A DNA stretch of 64,000 nucleotides, taken from NCBI RefSeq assembly GCF_009601165.1, contig NZ_WIRE01000001.1:1426001-1490000 (forward strand), in the 5' to 3' direction. The DNA is from Alcanivorax sediminis (GTDB lineage: Bacteria > Pseudomonadota > Gammaproteobacteria > Pseudomonadales > Alcanivoracaceae). A program made the translations under genes and the position numbers. This document shows positions 26,749-34,716 of the stretch, piece by piece. Numbering within the stretch: position 1 is the first letter of the stretch; each line of letters starts with the position of its first letter. Below the pieces are notes generated by a model that was given only the letters and a program-made list of their open reading frames with translations, was not told where the DNA came from and did no database searches.

Positions 26749-27168
26749 TCATCCGAGCGGTGGCTGTTCGGCCTCGGGGCCATCCAGGTGAAGGTTCAGT
26801 TGTTCACGCTGCTGGTCGGTAATGGACTGACTCTTGCGGGCTGCGGTATTGAAGCTCACCAGGGTGGCCTTGCCGACGGCGGTGAGTACACCGTTCTGCC
26901 AGGCGCGCTGCACGACTACCAGCGAGCTGTTGCCCACGTTGCCAATGGCGGTGGTGACGGTGACCGGTGCGCCAAACATGGACTCGGCCTTGAAGCTGAT
27001 ATCCATGTGCACCATGGCCAAGCCATTCTCCCCATGGGTTGGGTCCGGCGTGAAAAGGGCAATCACCGGCTCCCTGGCCTCCAGAAACCAGACCGGTATA
27101 ACGGTATTGTTGATGTGGCCCAGGGCATCGGTTTCGCAAAAGCGGGGGCGCAGTGTTGTTGTCCACAT
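26749..27168 (-). CDS. Acyl-CoA thioesterase, hotdog fold (4HBT family)
   Basis: A 139-residue hotdog protein. The catalytic/substrate motif FCETDALGHINNT (residues 10-22) is the YxDTDxxGHxNN pattern of 4-hydroxybenzoyl-CoA/YbgC-like thioesterases, with the active aspartate in TDALGH. It would hydrolyse an acyl-CoA thioester in the cytosol. It stands alone between the tea operon and dusC. The substrate cannot be read from the sequence. The ATG at 27168 has no strong ribosome site. Confidence 0.8.
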   Translation of the reverse strand: MWTTTLRPRFCETDALGHINNTVIPVWFLEAREPVIALFTPDPTHGENGLAMVHMDISFKAESMFGAPVTVTTAIGNVGNSSLVVVQRAWQNGVLTAVGKATLVSFNTAARKSQSITDQQREQLNLHLDGPEAEQPPLG

Positions 27169-27211
27169 GGGGCAAGTATGTCGAAAACCGGGGGCAGGGC
27201 AATGATATTTA

Positions 27212-27254
27212 GTGACGAGTTACGAGTTACAAGCTACAAGCTACAAGCTGCGCT
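27212..27254. repeat. Heptamer array (TACGAGT/TACAAGC words)
   Basis: Units GACGAGT, TACGAGT, TACAAGC, TACAAGC, TACAAGC, TGCGCTT follow at a strict 7-bp period. It mixes two word families seen elsewhere in the window. No clear opposite arm is present. Confidence 0.6.
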
Positions 27255-27344
27255 TGATTGGAGAACCAGGAAAAGTTCCCGGGGGGCGAAGAACGGAAAA
27301 GCCTTTCAGGTCGTTGAGTTCGGCGCCAGTAGATAACCTGAGCC

Positions 27345-27440
27345 TCCTGTAGGAGCCATGCTCGCATGGCGATCCGGGCCCAAGCGAGGTAAGGACTCCA
27401 GAAACGCTCTCCTGCTGTAGGCGGGCCTTGAAACAAGGCC
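27345..27440. repeat. Two REP-like hairpins
   Basis: CCTGTAGGAGCCATGCTCG starts a unit with a GCCATG/CATGGC hairpin (27354-27369). A second unit contains TGTAGGCGG and a GGCCTTG/CAAGGCC hairpin (27424-27440). The TGTAGGAGC head resembles Pseudomonas REP sequences. Together with the heptamer array they fill the 352-bp gap before dusC. Confidence 0.45.
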
Positions 27441-27520
27441 GGGCACTTAATTCCCGGAAGGACAGCCTGCAAACGACTCCCGGCTTGCCTGTAACACACC
27501 GCACCCCGATAATCCGCCCC

Positions 27521-28474
27521 ATGAAACTGATCCTCGCCCCCATGGAAGGCCTGGCGGACTTCTGGGTTCGGCAGGCGCTGACGGATGTGGGCAACTACGA
27601 CTGGTGTGTCAGCGAATTTGTCCGGGTCAACGGGCTGCTGCTTCCCCCCAAAGTGTTCTATCGCTGGTGTCCCGAGCTGAAAAATGGCGCGCGCACCCGG
27701 GCGGGCGTGCCTGTGCATCTGCAATTGCTGGGCTCGGACCCGGCCTGTGTGGCCGAAAACGCAGCGCGTGCGATAGAACTTGGGGCCCCGGCCATTGATC
27801 TGAACTTTGGTTGCCCGGCAAAGACGGTGAATCGCCATCGCGGTGGCGCCGTTTTGCTGGATGAGCCGGAGCTGGTACACGCGGTCACCCTGGCGGTACG
27901 GCGGGCCGTGCCGGCAGATATCCCGGTGTCGGTAAAAATGCGGCTGGGAAACGAGGACGACGCGCTGTCGCTGGACAATGCCCTGGGGGTGGAAGCCGCG
28001 GGTGCCGCCTGGCTAACCGTGCACGGTAGAACCAAACGGCAGGGTTACAAGCCGCCGGCCTTCTGGGACCGCATTGGCCTGATCCGAGAGGCGGTGAATA
28101 TTCCGGTGATTGCCAATGGCGAGATCTGGACTGCGGAAGACGCCCGGCGCTGCCAGCAGGAGAGCGGCTGCGCCGATCTGATGCTCGGGCGTGGCGCGGT
28201 GGCAGACCCCCTGCTGGTGCGGGCCCTGCGCACCGGGCAGATGTCCAGCTGGGCAGAAATTCTGCCGATCGTGGAGCGCTTCATGCAGGATGTGGCGGGT
28301 ACCGGTACGGATGCCCAGGAAGCGGGGCGAGTGAAACAGTGGTTGAGCTACATGCGCCGGCAGTGGCCGGAGGCCGGCCAGCTGCTGCAGCATATCAAGC
28401 GCGAAACCTGCCTCAGGACGATGGAGCCGAGTCTTCAGCAGGCGCTGGCGGCGGTGTCAGCACCAGCGTCCTGA
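27521..28474 (+). CDS. dusC: tRNA-dihydrouridine(16) synthase DusC
   Basis: A 317-residue FMN enzyme, close to the E. coli DusC length. It reduces uridine 16 of tRNA. The N-terminus MKLILAPMEGLADFWVR (residues 1-17) is the FMN-barrel start; the catalytic cysteine is C98 in DLNFGCPAKTVNRHRGG. VKMRLG (about 138) and HGRTKRQGY (about 167) follow. A longer in-frame opening at 27428 lacks family sequence, so ATG 27521 is chosen. Its last 62 bp overlap the end of the convergent MBL-fold gene. Confidence 0.95.
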   Translation: MKLILAPMEGLADFWVRQALTDVGNYDWCVSEFVRVNGLLLPPKVFYRWCPELKNGARTRAGVPVHLQLLGSDPACVAENAARAIELGAPAIDLNFGCPAKTVNRHRGGAVLLDEPELVHAVTLAVRRAVPADIPVSVKMRLGNEDDALSLDNALGVEAAGAAWLTVHGRTKRQGYKPPAFWDRIGLIREAVNIPVIANGEIWTAEDARRCQQESGCADLMLGRGAVADPLLVRALRTGQMSSWAEILPIVERFMQDVAGTGTDAQEAGRVKQWLSYMRRQWPEAGQLLQHIKRETCLRTMEPSLQQALAAVSAPAS

Positions 28475-29420
28475 ACGGCTTCAGTACTCTGAATTCTCCC
28501 TGATGACGTCCTGCCAGTGCCTGGAAGGAGGCATCCAGGTTGTCCATGATCCATGGAAGTGGTGGTACGTCTTCCGCTAACTCTGTGAAGAAGTTATCCC
28601 AGTGCACGGGAATGATGGTGTGGGCGCCGACAGCCGCCACTGTCTCGTTGAAGTACGCGTCCTGATACGCCTTGCTCTGTTTGCCAAGGCTCGCGGTGGC
28701 CACCAGCGCATAGTCCGCCTGATACCGCTCCAGCTCCCCCGGCTGCATCCCCGCGCTGCCCTGAACCAGAATCCGCGCCTTGGGGTGTTCCACCACCAGG
28801 CCATAACTTTGCCCTTCTTCCCAGGCGCCGATCCATGCCGGCGGCGTTACCGGTTCGGTAATTTCGCCTTTGCCTGTCCAGTTTTCAATGACGCCGGGCA
28901 GCGGCACATGGCTGGCGGGAACAAAGGTGAGAGTGAAATCGCCAAATTGGTAAGGGTGATGGGTTTGTACGGTAGTAATCCGTTCTTCGCCGATGCCGCT
29001 TCCTGCTGCCGCCATGGCCGTTGAGGCAGAGCCCAGTACCTGCGCGCCTGTGAGTTGCGCCACGATACCGCTATCCATGACGTGATCAAAGTGGCTGTGC
29101 AGTACTGGAATGGCATCGATCTTATCAATGCCCGCCGTGGCCAATGCCTGCTTGATTCGATCCTCATCGGGGCTCATGGGCATAAACAGGCGGGGAATGC
29201 TGAGCCGCGAGAAATAGCCATCCGTGAGCAGGTGGGTACTGCCGTCGCTGATCAGGATGGTGCTGGTGCCAAGGAAGACGATGGTGACGTCTCCTTCCTC
29301 AGGCGCATTTTGGGTGTCCGCTTGCTGCCAACCCTCCAGAGAGGGCGAAAGGTGAAAAAGAACAGCCAACAGAACTGCCAGTACTACCAGGGCGCTGAGA
29401 AGCCACCGCGCTGCTTTCAT
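28413..29420 (-). CDS. MBL-fold metallohydrolase, membrane anchored
   Basis: A 335-residue protein with an N-terminal hydrophobic anchor (residues 6-24) and a metallo-beta-lactamase-fold domain. The metal motif is HSHFDH, with H108, H110, D112 and H113; later metal-ligand candidates include the histidines in ASHVPLPG and IPVHWDNF. Members of this superfamily hydrolyse phosphodiesters, lactones or thioesters, and this one's substrate is unknown. It could act in the periplasm. The 3' end overlaps dusC by 62 bp. Confidence 0.8.
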   Translation of the reverse strand: MKAARWLLSALVVLAVLLAVLFHLSPSLEGWQQADTQNAPEEGDVTIVFLGTSTILISDGSTHLLTDGYFSRLSIPRLFMPMSPDEDRIKQALATAGIDKIDAIPVLHSHFDHVMDSGIVAQLTGAQVLGSASTAMAAAGSGIGEERITTVQTHHPYQFGDFTLTFVPASHVPLPGVIENWTGKGEITEPVTPPAWIGAWEEGQSYGLVVEHPKARILVQGSAGMQPGELERYQADYALVATASLGKQSKAYQDAYFNETVAAVGAHTIIPVHWDNFFTELAEDVPPLPWIMDNLDASFQALAGRHQGEFRVLKPFRTLVLTPPPAPAEDSAPSS

Positions 29421-29540
29421 CGATACATCCAGTATTGTTATTTGCTTTGGGTCGATCCTGACCGTAAAGGCCTATAGTACTGAAATTTGTGTATAAGCGC
29501 AGTGGTGTATGTCGCCAAAAACCGTGCGCGGGCTCTGTTC

Positions 29541-29550
29541 GACTAAAGTC
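29541..29550. promoter_or_regulatory. Candidate CrbR operator upstream of the symporter genes
   Basis: GACTAAAGTC is a palindromic 10-mer about 95 bp before the DUF4212 gene. A near match, GACTTTGGTC, sits at 39269-39278 upstream of the DcaP-like porin gene. Both genes could be targets of the nearby CrbR-like regulator. This is pattern similarity only. Confidence 0.25.
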
Positions 29551-29644
29551 ATACTGTGCCGCAACCGCCGTTTGGCTAGTCTTGATTCAAGGATGCCTTT
29601 CCTTTGGAAGGGCCACTTGTAACGAGGACGCAGAGGGACGAGTA

Positions 29645-29902
29645 ATGAGAGAAGAAAACGCCCGCGCCTATTGGGCTGCCAACCTGCGATTGATTCTTAC
29701 CTACCTGGCTATCTGGTTCGTGGTCTCTTATGGCTGCGGCATTTTGCTGGTGGACGAACTCAATCAGATTCACCTGTTCGGTTTCAAGCTCGGTTTCTGG
29801 TTTGCTCAACAGGGCGCAATCTATGCGTTCCTGGTACTGATCATCATGTACGCGCATTCCATGAACAAGCTCGACCGCAAGTTCGACGTCCACGAAGACT
29901 GA
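29645..29902 (+). CDS. DUF4212 small subunit of sodium/carboxylate symporter
   Basis: An 85-residue protein with two hydrophobic helices (about 13-33 and 47-68). The DUF4212 family is the small partner of SSS-type symporters in Vibrio, Shewanella and Pseudomonas. Features are AYWAANLRLIL near the N-terminus and GFKLGFWFAQQGAIYAFLVL. It lies 13 bp before the large symporter gene. The start at 29645 is taken because it aligns with the family N-terminus; the longer frame upstream to 29489 is not family sequence. Confidence 0.9.
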   Translation: MREENARAYWAANLRLILTYLAIWFVVSYGCGILLVDELNQIHLFGFKLGFWFAQQGAIYAFLVLIIMYAHSMNKLDRKFDVHED

Positions 29903-29915
29903 GCTGGGAGGCCGT

Positions 29916-31712
29916 ATGGATATTCAGACCCTTACCTATTTGTTTGTGGGCGGCTCGTTTGCCCTGTATATCGGTATCGCGATATGGACGCGTGCCGGTT
30001 CCACCAAGGATTTCTATGTTGCCGGCGGCGGGGTATCTCCGCTGGCCAATGGTGCCGCGACTGCGGCTGACTGGATGTCTGCCGCATCCTTTATCTCCAT
30101 GGCGGGGATCATCGCCTACGCAGGCTACGATGCCTCGGTCTACCTGATGGGGTGGACCGGCGGGTATGTGCTGCTGGCCATGCTGCTGGCACCGTACCTG
30201 AGAAAGTTCGGCAAATTTACCGTGCCGGACTTTATTGGTGACCGCTACTACTCCAGTGTGGCGAGAACCGTTGCCGTTATCTGCGTAATCTTTGTGTCGT
30301 TCACCTATGTGGCCGGGCAGATGCGCGGGACCGGTATCGTGTTTGCCCGCTTCCTGGAAGTGGACGTTAACACGGGGGTTGTCATTGGTATGGCCATCGT
30401 CTTCTTCTATGCCGTTCTCGGTGGCATGAAGGGGATTACCTATACCCAGGTCGCCCAGTACTGCGTACTGATCTTCGCCTTCCTGGTGCCGGCGGTGTTC
30501 CTGTCCATCATGATGACTGGCCATGTGCTTCCGCAAACCGGTTTCGGTGGTACGGTGCTGGATGCTGCGGGTAATGACAGCGGCGTCTATTTGCTGCAGA
30601 AGCTGGATCAGGTGGTGACCGATCTGGGCTTTACTGCTTACACCGAAGGCTCCAAGTCCACTGTGGATGTATTCTTTATTGCGGCGGCCCTGATGTGTGG
30701 TACCGCTGGTCTGCCCCACGTGATCGTGCGCTTCTTCACCGTACCTCGTGTACGTGATGCCCGTATCAGTGCCGGCTGGGCCCTGTTCTTCATCGCTCTG
30801 CTGTACACCTCTGCCCCGGCGGTGGGTGCCTTTGCCCGTCTTAACCTGATCGATACGGTCAACGAGACCCAGTACACGGAACTGCCTGAGTGGTTCTACA
30901 ACTGGGAAAACTCTGGTCTGATCGGCTGGGTGGACAAGAATGGTGACGGTGCTGTGCAGATGCGCGCCGGTGCGCCCTTCGAAGGCAAGCCGACCTTTGC
31001 CGGCAGCCGTGAAGAGGCCGCAGGTAGCTATGGCGAGCGAGTGCTGACCAATGCTCCGACCGATAATACCTCCGAGGTCTATATCGACCGCGACATTATC
31101 GTTCTGGCCAACCCGGAGATCGGTAATCTGCCTGCCTGGGTGATCGCGCTGGTGGCTGCGGGTGGTGTAGCTGCGGCGTTGTCCACGGCGGCAGGTCTGC
31201 TGCTGGTGATCTCCAGTGCCATTTCCCATGATCTGCTGAAGAAAACCCTCAAGCCGGATATCAACGAGAAGCAGGAGCTGCTTGCCGCTCGTGGTGCGGC
31301 AGTGGTGGCGATCTGTATCGCCGGCTATTTCGGGATCAATCCACCCGGGTTTGTGGCGCAGGTGGTGGCATTCGCCTTCGGCCTGGCCGCAGCGAGCTTC
31401 TTCCCGGTGATCCTGATGGGGATCTTCTACAAGCGCATGAACAAGGAAGGTGCCATTGCCGGCATGCTGGTGGGCCTGATCTTTACCTTCTGCTATATCG
31501 TGTTCTTCAAGTTCGTCTCTCCGGAGCTGAACAACGCGGAGCACTGGTGGTTTGGTGTGTCCCCGGAAGGTATCGGTACCCTGGGCATGCTGCTGAACTT
31601 TGCTGTGGCCTTTACGGTATCCCGTGTCACTGCACCGCCGCCGGAGCACATTCAGCATATCGTGGAGGATATCCGTATTCCTCGCGGTGCCGGTGAAGCT
31701 CACGCACACTAA
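29916..31712 (+). CDS. Sodium:solute symporter large subunit, ActP/VC_2705-like
   Basis: A 598-residue SSS-family membrane protein of the VC_2705 subgroup (TIGR03648), related to acetate permease ActP. Signatures include the first helix YIGIAIWTRAGSTKDFYVAG and AADWMSAASFISMAGIIAY. Between about residues 310 and 385 a long extramembrane insert separates helices. It imports a small carboxylate, probably acetate, with sodium. GGGAGG precedes ATG 29916. It forms a unit with DUF4212 and lies in the same locus as the CrbS/CrbR-like pair, known to control acetate use in Vibrio and Pseudomonas. Confidence 0.9.
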   Translation: MDIQTLTYLFVGGSFALYIGIAIWTRAGSTKDFYVAGGGVSPLANGAATAADWMSAASFISMAGIIAYAGYDASVYLMGWTGGYVLLAMLLAPYLRKFGKFTVPDFIGDRYYSSVARTVAVICVIFVSFTYVAGQMRGTGIVFARFLEVDVNTGVVIGMAIVFFYAVLGGMKGITYTQVAQYCVLIFAFLVPAVFLSIMMTGHVLPQTGFGGTVLDAAGNDSGVYLLQKLDQVVTDLGFTAYTEGSKSTVDVFFIAAALMCGTAGLPHVIVRFFTVPRVRDARISAGWALFFIALLYTSAPAVGAFARLNLIDTVNETQYTELPEWFYNWENSGLIGWVDKNGDGAVQMRAGAPFEGKPTFAGSREEAAGSYGERVLTNAPTDNTSEVYIDRDIIVLANPEIGNLPAWVIALVAAGGVAAALSTAAGLLLVISSAISHDLLKKTLKPDINEKQELLAARGAAVVAICIAGYFGINPPGFVAQVVAFAFGLAAASFFPVILMGIFYKRMNKEGAIAGMLVGLIFTFCYIVFFKFVSPELNNAEHWWFGVSPEGIGTLGMLLNFAVAFTVSRVTAPPPEHIQHIVEDIRIPRGAGEAHAH

Positions 31713-31735
31713 TCCGTAAAAAGGAAAGGGAGAGC

Positions 31736-31773
31736 AAGCCGGTATGGATAACCTATTCATGCCGGCTTTTTTC
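31736..31773 (+). terminator. Intrinsic terminator after the symporter gene
   Basis: AAGCCGGTATG pairs with CATGCCGGCTT (one G-T mismatch) and is followed by TTTTTT. It lies 25 bp past the symporter stop codon. Confidence 0.75.
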
Positions 31774-31781
31774 TCTGAGTG

Positions 31782-31933
31782 TAAAGTTCAAAGTTGAAAG
31801 TTAAAAAGCAGGTTTGATCTGATCAGTATTGATGGATAGGCCTGCACACGAACGGGTGGTTGGCGGCAGATGACGTCCCAGAGCTGACCTCGGCTGACCC
31901 GCGTTTTAACTTTCAACTTTTAACTTTCAACTG
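31782..31933. repeat. Heptamer-repeat inverted element (AAAGTTG/TTTCAAC words)
   Basis: The left arm (31782-31807) is AAAGTTC, AAAGTTG, AAAGTTA. The right arm (31903-31933) is TTTTAAC, TTTCAAC, TTTTAAC, TTTCAAC. AAGTTGAAAGTTAAAA (31791-31806) pairs perfectly with 31904-31919, a 16-bp inverted match. It lies between the symporter terminator and the next gene. Confidence 0.7.
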
Positions 31934-31944
31934 GGTTTAACCAG

Positions 31945-33756
31945 ATGATCGAACAGGAACTCAATCACTACCCCTTTACCCTGCTCAGCGAGGCGTCTCG
32001 TCATCGTCTCAATCAGGGCATGGATCTGGCGTATTTCGAGAAGGGCGACATCATTCTCGATGCGGCCTGCTCCAGCGATCATGTTTTTGTGGTGCACAAA
32101 GGCAGTGTGGCCGAGCTGGATGTGAATGCGCCGGACGGGCGTAGCCAGGTGGGGGTGTACGCGGCAGGGGATCTGTTTGGTGCGATCAGCGTACTGAATG
32201 GCAAGAGTCGATATCGCTTTCGCTGTGAAGAGCAGACGCTGTGTCATTTGATTCCGGCCAAGCTGTTTCTGGAGCTGTGTGACAGGGACGAAGAGTTTGG
32301 ACGTTATTTTCGGCAGACTCTGGCGGAAAAGTCCCAGCGGCTGGCAGAGCGGCGAGAAGGGGGTGTCACCCTGGCCGGCTTCATGCTCGCACGGGTGGAG
32401 CAGTGCATGCGCGAGCCCACGATCATGCCACCCGATGCCAGCCTGCGTGACGCGGTGGAAACGCTGAAGCGCTATGGCGTCGACAGTGTTCTGACAGAAA
32501 TGGATGGCCATTTTGCCATCGTCACCAAGACCGACCTGCTGACCGGCCTGGTGATGGGCGGGCATAGTGCGGACGATGCTCTGTCCAGCGTGGCAGAAAC
32601 GAAGCTGGTGACCGCGCTGCCGGAGGATTACCTGTTCACGGCGCTGACCCTGATGACCCGTCACAAGGTGGCCAGGGTCGTCGTCATGGCCCATGACCAG
32701 CCCGTGGGGGTGGTTGAGCTTACCGATGTACTCAGTTTCTTTTCCAGCCGCTCCTATGTTGTGGGTCTGGAAATTGAAAAAGCCGAGGATCTTGACGCCC
32801 TGCGGATGGCCAGTGAGCGCTTGCCGGATCTGATCCAGGCGCTGATGGCACAGGGTGTAAAAATGCGTTTTGCCATGGACCTTCTGGCCGCACTGAATGG
32901 CCGCATCATGGCCAAGGCATTCGAGATGGTGATTCCTGCCGAGCAACATTCAGCCTGCCTCATTGTTATGGGCAGTGAAGGGCGTGGTGAACAGATTCTC
33001 AAGACTGATCAGGATAACGGTCTGATCCTGGGCGATCATCAGGACTGGCCACGGTGCCAGCAGGACGCCAATCAGTTTACCGAAACATTGCTCACCCTCG
33101 GTTATCCGCCTTGCCCGGGCAAGGTGATGGTCTCCAATCCCCAGTGGGTCGGCACGCAAAGCCAGTGGCGCGAGCGCATTTACGACTGGGCTGGTGATGC
33201 TGGCGGTGAGGGCATGATTCATATCACCACCCTGGTGGACGCGCACTGTGTTGCCGGCAGTAGTCATCTGCTGGATGAAGTTCGCACCATTCTGTTTGAC
33301 CGCTGCAGTGATGACGACGTGTTCCTGCGTCATTTCGCCCGGCCGATTCTGCAATTCGCCACGCCACTGAATTTGTTTGGTTCACTGAAAAAGCCGCAGC
33401 ACGGCATTGATATCAAGAAAGGGGCTCTGTTCCCGCTGGTGCATGGGGTGCGTGCCATGGCCTTGCAGTGCCGTATCAAGGAAACCTCAACCCTGGCCCG
33501 ACTGGAAAAACTGGTGGAAGCCGGTGCCATGGAGGCCCGCTTTGCAGAAGATCTGGGCGAAGCGATGGAGTTGTTCAGCGAACTTCGGCTCAACCATCAG
33601 TTGGAAAACCTGCACGGGGATGAGATGAATATTCCTGGCAACCATATCGTGGTGCAGAAACTGTCATCACTGGAGCGCGACTTGCTTCGGGATGCCCTGC
33701 ACCTGGTCAGTGATTTCAAGCAGCGTCTGTCGCGCCGGTTCCATCTGGAATATTGA
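31945..33756 (+). CDS. cNMP-binding / CBS / DUF294 nucleotidyltransferase signalling protein
   Basis: A 603-residue multidomain protein. Residues about 10-130 resemble a cyclic-nucleotide-binding domain. About 155-275 are a CBS pair. About 300-440 are a DUF294 nucleotidyltransferase-like domain with GSEGRGEQILKTDQDNGLI, where the acidic pair would bind metal. A DUF294 C-terminal helical domain completes it (about 460-600). It is a known partner of CrbS/acetate symporter loci; its biochemical role (perhaps nucleotidyl transfer to a target) has not been settled. It is followed closely by the exonuclease gene. Confidence 0.85.
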   Translation: MIEQELNHYPFTLLSEASRHRLNQGMDLAYFEKGDIILDAACSSDHVFVVHKGSVAELDVNAPDGRSQVGVYAAGDLFGAISVLNGKSRYRFRCEEQTLCHLIPAKLFLELCDRDEEFGRYFRQTLAEKSQRLAERREGGVTLAGFMLARVEQCMREPTIMPPDASLRDAVETLKRYGVDSVLTEMDGHFAIVTKTDLLTGLVMGGHSADDALSSVAETKLVTALPEDYLFTALTLMTRHKVARVVVMAHDQPVGVVELTDVLSFFSSRSYVVGLEIEKAEDLDALRMASERLPDLIQALMAQGVKMRFAMDLLAALNGRIMAKAFEMVIPAEQHSACLIVMGSEGRGEQILKTDQDNGLILGDHQDWPRCQQDANQFTETLLTLGYPPCPGKVMVSNPQWVGTQSQWRERIYDWAGDAGGEGMIHITTLVDAHCVAGSSHLLDEVRTILFDRCSDDDVFLRHFARPILQFATPLNLFGSLKKPQHGIDIKKGALFPLVHGVRAMALQCRIKETSTLARLEKLVEAGAMEARFAEDLGEAMELFSELRLNHQLENLHGDEMNIPGNHIVVQKLSSLERDLLRDALHLVSDFKQRLSRRFHLEY

Positions 33757-33787
33757 GGCCATGGCAGCGCTGCCGGGAGTAAGGAAA

Positions 33788-34402
33788 ATGATCAGACAGT
33801 TACGGCGCTATGCCGACCGTTATCGTCATGCCCATGGTCCCTACGGCCATTTGTTCCTCCCCTATGAGGGAGAGGATGTGGTGGCTCTGGATTGCGAAAC
33901 TACCGGGCTGGACAGCCGTCATGCAGAACTGGTGTCGATTGCTGCCGTGCCGGTGCGGGGAGGACGGGTCTGTGCCAGCGAGAGCATGGATGTCCATTTT
34001 CAGGCACCGGACAGTCTTACCAGCGAATCCATCACCATTCACCGTCTGCGGCCGGTGGATCTGGATGAAGGGGAAGAGGTGGCTGATACGCTGGAGCGCT
34101 TGCTGACCTTCATAGGCAACCGCCCGGTGGTGGGCTGGTGCATCGATTTCGACGTCGCCATGATCAACCGTTATCTGCGCCCGTTACTCGGCTTCGATCT
34201 GCCCAATGCCACCATTGAGTTATCGTCGCTGTACCAAAAGAAAATGCGTTACTGGCAGCCGGATACGGAACCGGACCTCAGATTCGAAGCCATGGCCAAG
34301 GCCCTGCAGGTGCCGATGATGGCCCGCCATAGTGCCCGCGGTGATGCGGTGACGGCCGGGCTCATGTACTTGCAGTTGCAGCGCCCTACGCTGGATCAAT
34401 AA
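33788..34402 (+). CDS. DnaQ-like 3'-5' exonuclease
   Basis: A 204-residue DEDDh exonuclease-fold protein. ExoI is VALDCETTG (about 34-42) with the catalytic Asp-Glu pair; ExoII is VVGWCIDFDVAMINRYL near 116; ExoIII includes H-SARGDAVTA near 186. It resembles the DnaQ epsilon domain but lacks the polymerase-binding tail. It recurs next to DUF294 and SSS-type kinase genes in other bacteria. ATG 33788 has AAGGA just upstream. The target in the cell is unknown. Confidence 0.85.
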   Translation: MIRQLRRYADRYRHAHGPYGHLFLPYEGEDVVALDCETTGLDSRHAELVSIAAVPVRGGRVCASESMDVHFQAPDSLTSESITIHRLRPVDLDEGEEVADTLERLLTFIGNRPVVGWCIDFDVAMINRYLRPLLGFDLPNATIELSSLYQKKMRYWQPDTEPDLRFEAMAKALQVPMMARHSARGDAVTAGLMYLQLQRPTLDQ

Positions 34403-34424
34403 CCCCGGAAGAGGGAGAGAAACC

Positions 34425-34640
34425 ATGCAAATTGCAGAGCAGATTTTGTTGCTGGCCGGGTTGGCCATCGTTGCCTTCAGTTACCTGACCTACTGGCGCC
34501 GCACGGGCGATGCCCGCGGTGTGCTGATGTTCTGGCGCAAGGGCATGACCCTGGATGTGCGTGAGTTCAAGCTGCAACGGGCGGGACTGTGCCTGCTACT
34601 GGTGGCTGTGGTGCTGCGTTTCACTGGCGCTCTGGTATAA
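34425..34640 (+). CDS. Small membrane protein in the crb locus
   Basis: A 71-residue protein with two hydrophobic helices (about 8-24 and 51-69) and a basic central loop RRTGDARGVLMFWRKG. GAGGGAGAGA lies upstream of the ATG. It is co-directional with its neighbours and 22 bp after the exonuclease gene. No family was recognised. Confidence 0.6.
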   Translation: MQIAEQILLLAGLAIVAFSYLTYWRRTGDARGVLMFWRKGMTLDVREFKLQRAGLCLLLVAVVLRFTGALV

Positions 34641-34716
34641 AGAGAGGAGCATCAGGTTTTACGCAGCAGGCCACACGCGAAGATCCTGATGAAACCAATA
34701 AGAATCAGGAGCCGCT

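Noticed and set aside
29844-31760. 638-codon open frame on the minus strand across the symporter gene
   Set aside because: Antisense of a clear SSS protein; sequence is charged, Gln/His rich and without domains.
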